A stretch of DNA of 7,106 bases from Deltaproteobacteria bacterium (GTDB lineage: Bacteria > Bdellovibrionota_C > UBA2361 > OMII01), in the NCBI GenBank assembly GCA_023262305.1, contig JALRCK010000105.1:1-7106 (forward strand), read 5' to 3'. Numbering within the stretch: the first letter of the stretch is position 1; every line of letters starts with the position of its first letter. The notes under the pieces are model-generated. The model ran no database searches, was not told the origin of the DNA, and saw only the letters and a list, made by a program, of their open reading frames with translations. Position numbers and translations under genes: made by a program. Shown piece by piece: positions 1-5,708 of the stretch.

Positions 1-7
1 TCGGGAG

Positions 8-26
8 GGCGACCGTGTCGGTCGCC
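8..26. other. perfect 8-bp hairpin at the window edge
   Basis: GGCGACCG (8-15) and CGGTCGCC (19-26) are exact reverse complements around a 3-nt TGT loop. The hairpin lies about 57 nt beyond the uvrD stop codon. There is no T-rich tract on either strand, so it is not a standard intrinsic terminator. On the minus strand it would fall inside a short open frame that begins with GTG at 44 and runs off the edge, so it may simply be part of the next gene. The function is unknown. Confidence 0.4.
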
Positions 27-82
27 AAGAATGTCACGAATCACAAACGCGTTCGCCTGACGCTACAAAGCGATCGGTCCGC

Positions 83-2539
83 CTACGCCAACACCAACTT
101 CGCAAACCGAAACACCAACTTCTTCGGCTCGTCAAAGGACTCAAACTTAATCGTGACGTTCGCTGAATTTCCACTTCCCTTGATACCCTCAACACGCCCC
201 TTTCCGAATGTAGGGTGAATCACCTCTACCCCCTCCACGAGTTCTTCAAGCGCAGCGGATGGCTTTCCGAAATACTCCTTCGGCGTTGTTGGCTCCTGCT
301 TCATCGAATCAGCGGGCATCAGCATACTTCTCAACTGATCGAGTGAAACATTAGTCTTGGATGAATATGAAGGCTCAGCGTCGTTATGCGACGGATACTT
401 CTTTTTGCGTCGCCAGGTGTTTGAGTAATCGTCCTCAACTCTTGTGTCTATCTCATCTTCATCATCAAACGAGAACTTTGGATATCCTTCAATGAAGGTC
501 GCGCCCTGAGAGCGTTCGGTAGCCACAGCGACGAGACTCTTGGGGTCGATATCTTTGGCGAAGCGGCTCACGATCCGCACGCCACCCGAGCTCCCAGCGC
601 TTCCCCCGGCCGCGAACATTCCGCGGTTGTGCGCTCGCGAGAGGTAGAGCAGCTTCATCGCGCGGGTAATACCCACATAACAGAGCCGCCGCTCCTCTTC
701 GAGGCCCACCGCGTCATCGAGCGACCGATAGTGCGGGAGGAGCCCCTCCTCTAACCCGGCAAAGAATACAACCGGAAACTCAAGCCCCTTGGCTAAATGA
801 AGGGTCATGAGCGAAACGGTCTCTGGCTTCTGATTTGGATCCTGCGCCCCCGTTTCACCCGCCGGCACATCTGCGCTTGAAGTTAGAGAGATACGATCGA
901 GGAGATCCTTCATCACTTGTTCAGTCGTTGAGTCCGGTCGCTCCATGGTGCGCCCCAGGGACTCCAACTCCTGTAAGTTTTCTATACGGGAGTGTGCTGT
1001 CGGATCCTTCATCGCCGCAAGCCGCGGCCCGTACTCGGTCTTCTCAACAATAAACCCGAGGAACTCTCCTAGCTTCATCGTCTGAGAGGCTTGCTTCAGC
1101 TCCCCCATCAACTCAACAAACTTTTGGATACTCTTGTTGGAGCGCGCAACCGTAACCGACGCGTGAAGGAACGGCATCGAGGTTGCGCGCGCCTCATCAG
1201 CTATCGCTTGAAGAGCTTGTGCCCCAATTCCGCGCGGAGGGGTGTTTACCACCCGTTGAAAAGCTTGATTGTCTGCTGGATTCACCAGGAGCCGCACATA
1301 TCCAAGGATGTCCTTGACCTCTTTGCGATCGAAGAACTTCAAACCGCCATAGATTTTGTAGGGAATCTTCCCTCGAACGAGAGATTCCTCAAGCGCTCGA
1401 GTCTGCGCATTGGTACGGTAGAGAATCGCGAGCTCAGAGTACTTGAACCCCTGAGTGACGAGCTTTCGGATCTCTGAAGTAATGAACTCAGCTTCCTGAT
1501 TCTCGTCGTATCCGATGAACGTGCGGAGCTGATCCCCTTCGCCACCAGCGGTCCAAAGCTTTTTAGCCTTTCTGGACTTGTTCTTCTCAATAACGGCGTG
1601 TGCGGCGTTAAGGATAGTTCCCGTTGAGCGATAGTTTTGCTCAAGCTTTACAACTTTGGTGTTCGGAAAATCCTTCTCGAACTCAAGGATGTTGCTAATA
1701 GTTGCCCCTCGAAACCCGTAGATCGATTGGTCGTCATCGCCAACCACAAAGAGGTTTCGACGAGGCTCCGCCAACAGGCGAATAAACATGTACTGAACCT
1801 TGTTAGTGTCTTGAAACTCGTCGACGAGGACGTAGTGCAACGTGCGGCGATAGTACTCTAAGACATCCGGGAACTCCCTCAAGATCCGAACTGCATTCAC
1901 CAAGAGATCGCCGAAGTCCATCGCGTTCGCCTCAAGGAGAACCTTTTGGTAGCGGTCATATACCTGAGCTTGAAGATCGGCCTCAACGCTACTAGCGTCC
2001 TTCGCCGCTTGTGCCGGAAAGATGTAGTTGTTCTTAAACCTATCAATCGCTCGAGAGAAGGTATCGAGCGGATAACGATCGTCGTTGATGTTGAGTTCCT
2101 TAATGACCTGCTTCAGCACGCCCTTCGTGTCCTGATCGTCATAGATAACGAACTGGTTTGAGTACCCAAGCCGTGCCGCCTCAAAGCGCAACATTCGTAG
2201 CCCAGCAGAGTGGAAAGTAGTTATCCACAGCTTTTCCCCATCTGTGCCTAACAGGGAGTGCAATCGCTCGCGCATCTCTTGCGCTGCTTTGTTAGTGAAG
2301 GTGACAGCAAGAATTCGAGAGGAGGGGACACCGTGCTCTTTCACAAGCTGCGCGACTCTGTGTGTGAGCACGCGGGTCTTGCCGCTGCCGGCACCCGCGA
2401 GCACGAGTATCGGGCCATCTCCGTGAACAACCGCCTGAGCCTGGGGCTCATTCAGCCCCTCAAGGAGATCGCGACTTAGTTCTTCCTGGTGTTGTGATGA
2501 GTCGTCTGAAGAGAACATCTGAGCGTGGTCATTAAACAT
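83..2539 (-). CDS. uvrD: ATP-dependent 3'-5' DNA helicase UvrD/PcrA
   Basis: This is a complete 818-residue superfamily 1A helicase, which in this family unwinds DNA in nucleotide excision and mismatch repair and clears proteins from DNA. Visible motifs in order are the Q motif (LNEPQAQAV, Q33), Walker A AGAGSGKT (48-55, K54), motif Ia VTFTNKAAQEM (79-89), Walker B DEFQD (240-244), motif III GDDDQSIYGFRGA (267-279), motif IV QNYRST (301-306), motif V MTLHLAKGLEF (578-588) and motif VI YVGITRA (621-627, R626). An acidic, low-complexity linker (about 690-765) leads to a C-terminal Tudor/KOW-like domain from about 770 (GVEVIHPTFGKGRV), typical of PcrA/UvrD. It is somewhat longer than the usual 720-780 residues because of an N-terminal extension of about 28 residues and the linker. 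A Gly/Ser-rich insert lies at 645-653. The ATG at 2539 has no clear Shine-Dalgarno; the ATG at codon 8 is no better. UvrD and PcrA cannot be separated from sequence alone. Confidence 0.96.
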   Translation of the reverse strand: MFNDHAQMFSSDDSSQHQEELSRDLLEGLNEPQAQAVVHGDGPILVLAGAGSGKTRVLTHRVAQLVKEHGVPSSRILAVTFTNKAAQEMRERLHSLLGTDGEKLWITTFHSAGLRMLRFEAARLGYSNQFVIYDDQDTKGVLKQVIKELNINDDRYPLDTFSRAIDRFKNNYIFPAQAAKDASSVEADLQAQVYDRYQKVLLEANAMDFGDLLVNAVRILREFPDVLEYYRRTLHYVLVDEFQDTNKVQYMFIRLLAEPRRNLFVVGDDDQSIYGFRGATISNILEFEKDFPNTKVVKLEQNYRSTGTILNAAHAVIEKNKSRKAKKLWTAGGEGDQLRTFIGYDENQEAEFITSEIRKLVTQGFKYSELAILYRTNAQTRALEESLVRGKIPYKIYGGLKFFDRKEVKDILGYVRLLVNPADNQAFQRVVNTPPRGIGAQALQAIADEARATSMPFLHASVTVARSNKSIQKFVELMGELKQASQTMKLGEFLGFIVEKTEYGPRLAAMKDPTAHSRIENLQELESLGRTMERPDSTTEQVMKDLLDRISLTSSADVPAGETGAQDPNQKPETVSLMTLHLAKGLEFPVVFFAGLEEGLLPHYRSLDDAVGLEEERRLCYVGITRAMKLLYLSRAHNRGMFAAGGSAGSSGGVRIVSRFAKDIDPKSLVAVATERSQGATFIEGYPKFSFDDEDEIDTRVEDDYSNTWRRKKKYPSHNDAEPSYSSKTNVSLDQLRSMLMPADSMKQEPTTPKEYFGKPSAALEELVEGVEVIHPTFGKGRVEGIKGSGNSANVTIKFESFDEPKKLVFRFAKLVLA

Positions 2540-2560
2540 GGGGACGCAGTCCGAGATCTT

Positions 2561-2594
2561 AAAACAAAAAGGGGAGACGAAACATCTCCCCCCG
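2561..2594 (-). terminator. intrinsic terminator between the small membrane-protein gene and uvrD
   Basis: Read on the minus strand, the RNA forms GGGGAGAUG-UUU-CGUCUCCCC, a 9-bp stem with one G-U pair and a 3-nt loop (2571-2591). It is followed at once by UUUUUGUUUU (2570-2561). This is a textbook rho-independent terminator and it works only on the minus strand, because the plus side has no T tract. It would end transcripts of the 56-codon gene at 2652-2822. Its U tract stops only about 21 nt before the uvrD start codon, so it sits in the uvrD leader. A second small hairpin, CGGCC-GCTCT-GGCCG (2593-2607), lies just before it on the minus strand. Confidence 0.85.
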
Positions 2595-2607
2595 GCCGCT
2601 CTGGCCG

Positions 2608-2637
2608 ACGATACCCCTTTGAGAGCATCGCAGTAAA
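2608..2637 (-). promoter_or_regulatory. possible uvrD promoter
   Basis: On the minus strand, TTTACT (2637-2632) and TATCGT (2613-2608) are separated by 18 nt, each matching four of six bases of the sigma-70 -35 and -10 boxes. This is the only candidate I found between the small upstream gene and uvrD. If it is used, its transcript would begin near 2601 and would still carry the terminator at 2561-2594 in its leader. The match is weak and this is an inference. Confidence 0.22.
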
Positions 2638-2651
2638 TTGTTCCGATCCCC

Positions 2652-2822
2652 TTATCGCAAGCGACGCGCTATTTGTTGCCCCCTGAGGGAAACTTTTGCA
2701 ACGCCGTACACCTCACTCAGCCTTGCTTGCGGCATGTTCTGGCAGAGGAGCTTTGCGATAAATGCGAGCGTAAGAATTGCACAAACGAAATCGACTCCGA
2801 GTACCAATAAATCGTTGCCCAT
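2652..2822 (-). CDS. small membrane protein, 56 residues, distantly YggT-like
   Basis: The ATG at 2822 is preceded by a strong Shine-Dalgarno, GGAGGG (2833-2828), with a 5-nt spacer. That is why I prefer it to the TTG at 2837, which has no such site. The predicted protein begins MGNDLLVLGV and has one hydrophobic segment at about residues 4-28, then a basic C-terminus ending GQQIARRLR. The order of transmembrane helix, short polar stretch and basic tail recalls one half of a YggT-family membrane protein, but the similarity is too weak for an assignment. A strong terminator lies 58 nt past the stop codon and an AT-rich possible promoter region lies upstream, so the gene has the parts of an independent transcription unit. 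The alternative is that the frame is chance and the region is a uvrD leader. Confidence 0.55.
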   Translation of the reverse strand: MGNDLLVLGVDFVCAILTLAFIAKLLCQNMPQARLSEVYGVAKVSLRGQQIARRLR

Positions 2823-2827
2823 GATGT

Positions 2828-2833
2828 CCCTCC
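2828..2833 (-). promoter_or_regulatory. Shine-Dalgarno of the small membrane-protein gene
   Basis: GGAGGG on the minus strand lies 5 nt before the ATG at 2822. It is one of the two best ribosome binding sites in the window (the other precedes mlaC) and it fixes the start of an otherwise uncertain small gene. Confidence 0.65.
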
Positions 2834-2848
2834 ACAATTACTTTCTAT

Positions 2849-2894
2849 TCTTTTTCTATAGCGCCCCCACGTCTCTTTCAAGTCTTTTTCTATA
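2849..2894 (-). repeat. 12-nt direct repeat TATAGAAAAAGA, two copies
   Basis: The 12-mer reads TCTTTTTCTATA on the plus strand at 2849-2860 and again at 2883-2894. The copies are exact and their starts are 34 bp apart, close to three turns of the helix. Each copy contains TATAGA on the minus strand, which could serve as a -10 box. Tandem start sites or a pair of protein binding sites are both possible; chance in an AT-rich stretch cannot be excluded. Confidence 0.6.
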
Positions 2895-2900
2895 TCTAAT

Positions 2901-2918
2901 CGAAATATTACAATTTCG
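2901..2918. promoter_or_regulatory. 18-bp dyad CGAAAT-N6-ATTTCG, possible operator
   Basis: CGAAAT (2901-2906) and ATTTCG (2913-2918) are exact reverse complements separated by ATTACA. Arms of 6 bp with a 6-bp gap are a normal layout for a dimeric regulator. The site lies in the divergent intergenic region, 9 bp upstream of the -35-like TTGACC for the plus strand. No regulator gene is visible in the window, so its role is inferred. Confidence 0.35.
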
Positions 2919-3006
2919 TGACGTTTTTGACCTAACATCAAGCGGTTAATGAATAAAACAGGAGTGTATCGGTGCATTTAGAGGGTGATCCTGATACGCT
3001 CGCGCC

Positions 3007-3600
3007 ATGGCTGACTACAACCGAAAGGACCATCTCTACAAGAAAGCCAAGGAGGAGGGGTTCGAATCCAGAGCTGCATACAAGCTCCTTGAGATTCAAC
3101 AGACCTATAAGGTTATCCCGAACGGAGCCCACGTCCTCGACGTCGGCGCGTGGCCAGGAGGCTGGACCCAGGTTTCTCTCGATATAGTTGGACCAAAAGG
3201 CACCGTTACCGCCATAGACCTTGTCCCAATAGAGTCTATCGGTGACCCCCGCTGTAAGTGCATAACCGGCGACGCCCGAGACTTAGAGGAGATCCTTGGA
3301 CATCCCGGCCCGTGCTTTGACGCTGTAATATCAGATATGTCCCCGAAACTTACCGGCATTAAAGAGGCCGACCAGGCGGGGACCGTGGCGTGCGCGGACC
3401 TCGCCCTCTATGTAGCGCAACAACTTCTGAAGAAAGGGGGTAACTTCGTCGTCAAGGTCTTCAAGGGTGGAGAGGTAGAGGGGTTTGTCAAATCCGCTAG
3501 GCCCATGTTTAATAAGTTGGTTCGCTCGGAGTTGAAGTCGACCCGCGCAACCTCAAACGAGTTCTATGTGATAGGCCTCGGATTTAAAGGTACAAGCTAA
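3007..3600 (+). CDS. rlmE: 23S rRNA (uridine-2552-2'-O)-methyltransferase RlmE/FtsJ
   Basis: This is a complete 197-residue RlmE (FtsJ/RrmJ) enzyme, which in the family methylates the 2'-OH of U2552 in the A-loop of 23S rRNA during late assembly of the large ribosomal subunit, using S-adenosylmethionine. The SAM-binding motif is VLDVGAWPGGWTQ (43-55). The family's K-D-K-E catalytic tetrad is visible as K26 (SRAAYKLLEI), D110 (SDMSPKLTG), K150 (VVKVFKGGE) and E185 (TSNEFYV), with spacing nearly the same as in E. coli. Length is close to the usual 200-210. The ATG at 3007 is the only reasonable start because an in-frame TGA lies at 2992; it has no clear Shine-Dalgarno. The gene ends 5 bp before mlaE and probably heads that operon. 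It is cytoplasmic. Confidence 0.96.
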   Translation: MADYNRKDHLYKKAKEEGFESRAAYKLLEIQQTYKVIPNGAHVLDVGAWPGGWTQVSLDIVGPKGTVTAIDLVPIESIGDPRCKCITGDARDLEEILGHPGPCFDAVISDMSPKLTGIKEADQAGTVACADLALYVAQQLLKKGGNFVVKVFKGGEVEGFVKSARPMFNKLVRSELKSTRATSNEFYVIGLGFKGTS

Positions 3601-3605
3601 AGACC

Positions 3606-4397
3606 ATGAACCTCGTTTCAGCCACTGAGCGCTTCGGCTCCCTCGTCATCAATTCAACTGAACAATGGGGTCGATCCTGGATATTCCTCTACCGTACCGT
3701 TCTGGCCCTAATTAAGCCTCCCTACCGCCCCTACCTCTATTTGCAGCAATTGATGATGATCGGGGTTAACTCCACCCTGGTCATCGCGCTGATTGGACTC
3801 TTCACCGGCGCCGTACTCGCGGTGCAAGGCGAGTACACCCTCGCTAAGTTCGGGGCGACCGCCTATACCGGACCTGCCGTGGCTTTGAGCTTAATTCGCG
3901 AACTTGGTCCTGTGCTCACAGCACTGATGCTGATCGGTCGCGCTGGTTCAGCTGTGACCGCGGAGCTCGGTATCATGCGCATCACCGAGCAGGTGGACGC
4001 CCTCCGCTCGATGGCGGTCGATCCCATCAAGTACCTTATGGCCCCACGCCTGGCTGCCGGCCTCATCGCGATGCCGCTCCTGTGCGGTATCTTTAATGTT
4101 GTGGGAATCTTCGGTGGCTACTGCGTCGCCGTTGGTCTCTTGGGATTGAGCCCCGGAACCTTCATGAGCGAGATGACCTCCGCGGTTGGAATCGTTGATG
4201 TGAAGTCAGGATTTATTAAATCAGCCGTGTTTGGTCTGATATTTGGTTGGGTCAGCTGCTACAAAGGATACACCTGCGGATTCGGCGCTCAGGGCGTTAA
4301 CAAGGCGACAACGCAATCCGTAGTGACAGCCTCTGTAGCTGTGCTGATCGTCGATTACTTCCTCACCAGCGTGCTTACTCGCGTATTCATGGACTAA
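3606..4397 (+). CDS. mlaE: MlaE-type phospholipid ABC transporter permease
   Basis: A complete 263-residue permease of the MlaE (DUF140) family, the membrane subunit of the MCE complex that moves phospholipids between the inner membrane and the periplasmic carrier. After an amphipathic N-terminal region (about 1-50) come several hydrophobic helices. The family core is unmistakable: FTGAVLAVQGEYTLAKFGA (about 66-84), SLIRELGPVLTALMLIGRAG (95-114) and the EQVDALRSM segment (128-136) that contacts the ATPase. It starts 5 bp after rlmE and ends 3 bp before mlaF. The start ATG at 3606 has only a weak purine-rich site upstream, which suggests coupling to rlmE translation. In E. coli the order is mlaF-mlaE; here E comes first. 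MlaE-family permeases also serve other MCE systems, but the partners here support Mla. Confidence 0.95.
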   Translation: MNLVSATERFGSLVINSTEQWGRSWIFLYRTVLALIKPPYRPYLYLQQLMMIGVNSTLVIALIGLFTGAVLAVQGEYTLAKFGATAYTGPAVALSLIRELGPVLTALMLIGRAGSAVTAELGIMRITEQVDALRSMAVDPIKYLMAPRLAAGLIAMPLLCGIFNVVGIFGGYCVAVGLLGLSPGTFMSEMTSAVGIVDVKSGFIKSAVFGLIFGWVSCYKGYTCGFGAQGVNKATTQSVVTASVAVLIVDYFLTSVLTRVFMD

Positions 4398-4400
4398 TCG

Positions 4401-5150
4401 ATGATCTCCGTTCGCAACGTCCATAAACGGTTTGGTTCGCAGGTCGTTCTCGATGGAGTCAGCATCGAGATTGAGCCTGGCAAAACCACAACCGTGGTTG
4501 GACCAAGCGGAGTAGGGAAGTCCGTTCTCTTAAAGTTAATCATGGGCATCATGACCCCAGATTCCGGTGAGATCCTTATCGGCGGAGAGAATATCACCAA
4601 GGCGAGGTCTGAAGCCGCTAAGAACGACATCCGCCAACAGCTCGGGGTGCTCTTTCAATCAGCTGCGCTCTTCGACTCCCTGACGATCTACGACAACATC
4701 GCCTTTCCACTCCTTGAACGTTCGGGTCTCAGCTCAAGCAAGGCGCACACGAAGGTGCTTGAGATCGCCGAGTCTTTGAGCCTTGGAGCCTACCTCACTA
4801 ACTATCCTGAGCAGGTCTCTATCGGCATCCGCAAGCGCGTTGGAATGGCTCGAGCACTCATTACAGAACCAAAGATCCTCTTGGTAGATGAACCGAACAC
4901 TGGCCTCGACCCCCTCGATGGTCAAGAGGTATATGATTTGATAAATGCATGTAAGAATCAGTGGGGCTTTACGGGCTTAGTGATAAGCCACGAGCTCCCA
5001 GAGGTTTTTCAGGTATCAGAGCGAGTTGCTATGATACTCGGCGGAAAGATAATAGCCGAGGGAACTCCCGCTGAGATGATAGCTTCCGCTGATCCTGCCG
5101 TGCAGCAATTCCTGAATGGGAGAACTGATGGACCAATCAAAATTCAATAA
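4401..5150 (+). CDS. mlaF: MlaF-type ABC transporter ATPase with unusual signature motif
   Basis: A complete 249-residue ABC ATPase that would power the Mla complex on the cytoplasmic face of the inner membrane. Visible elements are the A-loop aromatic F11, Walker A GPSGVGKS (34-41), Q-loop Q86 (LFQSAALFDSL), signature VSIGI (139-143), Walker B ILLVDE (159-164, catalytic E164), D-loop GLDP (168-171) and the switch histidine H197 (VISHEL). The C-terminus, DPAVQQFLNGRTDGPI, closely resembles that of E. coli MlaF (DPRVRQFLDGIADGPV). The odd point is the signature, which in this family is normally LSGGM; the Ser and second Gly are kept but the first Gly is Ile. It begins 3 bp after mlaE, with GGA at 4391-4393 as a weak ribosome site, and overlaps mlaD by 23 bp. 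Confidence 0.95.
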   Translation: MISVRNVHKRFGSQVVLDGVSIEIEPGKTTTVVGPSGVGKSVLLKLIMGIMTPDSGEILIGGENITKARSEAAKNDIRQQLGVLFQSAALFDSLTIYDNIAFPLLERSGLSSSKAHTKVLEIAESLSLGAYLTNYPEQVSIGIRKRVGMARALITEPKILLVDEPNTGLDPLDGQEVYDLINACKNQWGFTGLVISHELPEVFQVSERVAMILGGKIIAEGTPAEMIASADPAVQQFLNGRTDGPIKIQ

Positions 5151-5667
5151 CCCGCAAGGCGCGGCTACCCCGCTCGCCGTTCCGAAGCGAAGCTTTTCGC
5201 TTGAGTTCTTCGTTGGACTCTTTACCGCCGCCGGTGTCGCCGCTGCCGCATACCTCGCTGTAGGACTTGCAGACCTTGAGCTCAGCTCCAAGGACACCTA
5301 CCTCGTGTACGCTGAGTTCGACAACATCTCAGGGCTCAAATACGGCGCGTCTGTTGAGATAGCGGGAGTTCCTATCGGTGTTGTCTCGGATATCTCCCTG
5401 AAAGATCCCGATGCTCGCGTCACCTTAAAGCTCAATCGATCGATTAAGCTCAAGGATGACGACATCGCCTCGATTCGAACGAAGGGAATTATCGGCGACA
5501 GGTACGTAAAGATCTCCCGCGGCGCCTCTACAGACTACATCCCCGAGGGTGGCACCATGACTGAGACCGAGTCGGTTATCGACATCGAGGATGTGATTGG
5601 CAAGGTTGTCCACAGCCTTGGCGGCGACAAGGACGAAGACGCCAAAGACGAAGAGACTAAAAAGTAA
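5128..5667 (+). CDS. mlaD: MlaD-type MCE-domain phospholipid transport protein
   Basis: A complete MCE-domain protein of 179 residues, the periplasmic hexamer subunit anchored in the inner membrane that hands lipid between MlaE/MlaF and MlaC. A short polar N-terminus leads to one transmembrane helix (about 25-47). The single MCE domain follows at about 57-135, with YAEFDNISGLKYGASVEIAG (61-80) and the SIRTKGIIGDRYVKI segment (115-129), both aligning with E. coli MlaD. The IEDVIGKVVHSLGG stretch (153-166) matches the MlaD C-terminal helix that lines the hydrophobic tunnel, and is followed by a charged DEDAKDEETKK tail. I choose the ATG at 5128 over 5116 because GGGAG (5118-5122) lies 5 nt before it. 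The gene starts inside the end of mlaF, which suggests translational coupling. Confidence 0.94.
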   Translation: MDQSKFNNPQGAATPLAVPKRSFSLEFFVGLFTAAGVAAAAYLAVGLADLELSSKDTYLVYAEFDNISGLKYGASVEIAGVPIGVVSDISLKDPDARVTLKLNRSIKLKDDDIASIRTKGIIGDRYVKISRGASTDYIPEGGTMTETESVIDIEDVIGKVVHSLGGDKDEDAKDEETKK

Positions 5668-5697
5668 TTTAAACGGAATAACGCGACGTTGTACTAA

Positions 5698-5703
5698 GAG
5701 GGG
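5698..5703 (+). promoter_or_regulatory. Shine-Dalgarno of mlaC
   Basis: GAGGGG with a 5-nt spacer to the ATG at 5709 is a strong site. It lies in the 41-bp gap after mlaD, the widest gap within the plus-strand cluster. That fits separate and stronger translation of the soluble carrier MlaC relative to the membrane subunits, which is an inference. I saw no convincing promoter or terminator in the gap. Confidence 0.7.
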
Positions 5704-5708
5704 TTCTT

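Larger units (their letters stand above)
2823..3006. promoter_or_regulatory. AT-rich divergent intergenic region between the small gene and rlmE
   Basis: This 184-bp stretch separates leftward and rightward transcription and is clearly richer in A/T than its neighbours. It must hold the promoters for the minus-strand small gene and the plus-strand rlmE-mla cluster. On the minus strand, TTGAAA (2881-2876) and TATAGA (2860-2855) could be -35 and -10 boxes, but their 15-nt spacing is short. On the plus strand, TTGACC (2927-2932) is a good -35 match, but no convincing -10 follows at 17 nt; the nearest A/T-rich bases are around 2946-2957. A direct repeat and a dyad in this region are listed separately. 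Confidence 0.5.

Noticed and set aside
1..44. Minus-strand open frame starting with GTG at 44 and running off the edge
   Set aside because: Only 14 codons are visible, the ribosome site (AGGCGA) is weak and there is nothing to identify, so it cannot be called as a gene.
15..218. Plus-strand open frame opposite the end of uvrD
   Set aside because: It is antisense to a strongly conserved gene, with no family resemblance; a shadow frame.
1091..1477. 128-codon plus-strand frame inside uvrD
   Set aside because: It lies wholly antisense to the helicase core and has low-complexity basic composition; no sign of a real protein.
2638..2949. 103-codon plus-strand frame across the small gene and the intergenic region
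   Set aside because: It begins with TTG without a Shine-Dalgarno, runs opposite the small membrane gene and its promoter, and looks like translated AT-rich DNA.
2717..2977. 86-codon minus-strand frame overlapping the small membrane gene
   Set aside because: No ribosome site precedes the ATG at 2977, and the frame covers the likely promoter; the 2652-2822 frame has much better signals.
5427..5453. Palindrome AATCGATCGATT flanked by AAGCTCAA repeats
   Set aside because: It lies inside the MCE domain of mlaD and is explained by the codons for a KL-rich strand (KLNRSIKLK); no reason to treat it as a regulatory site.
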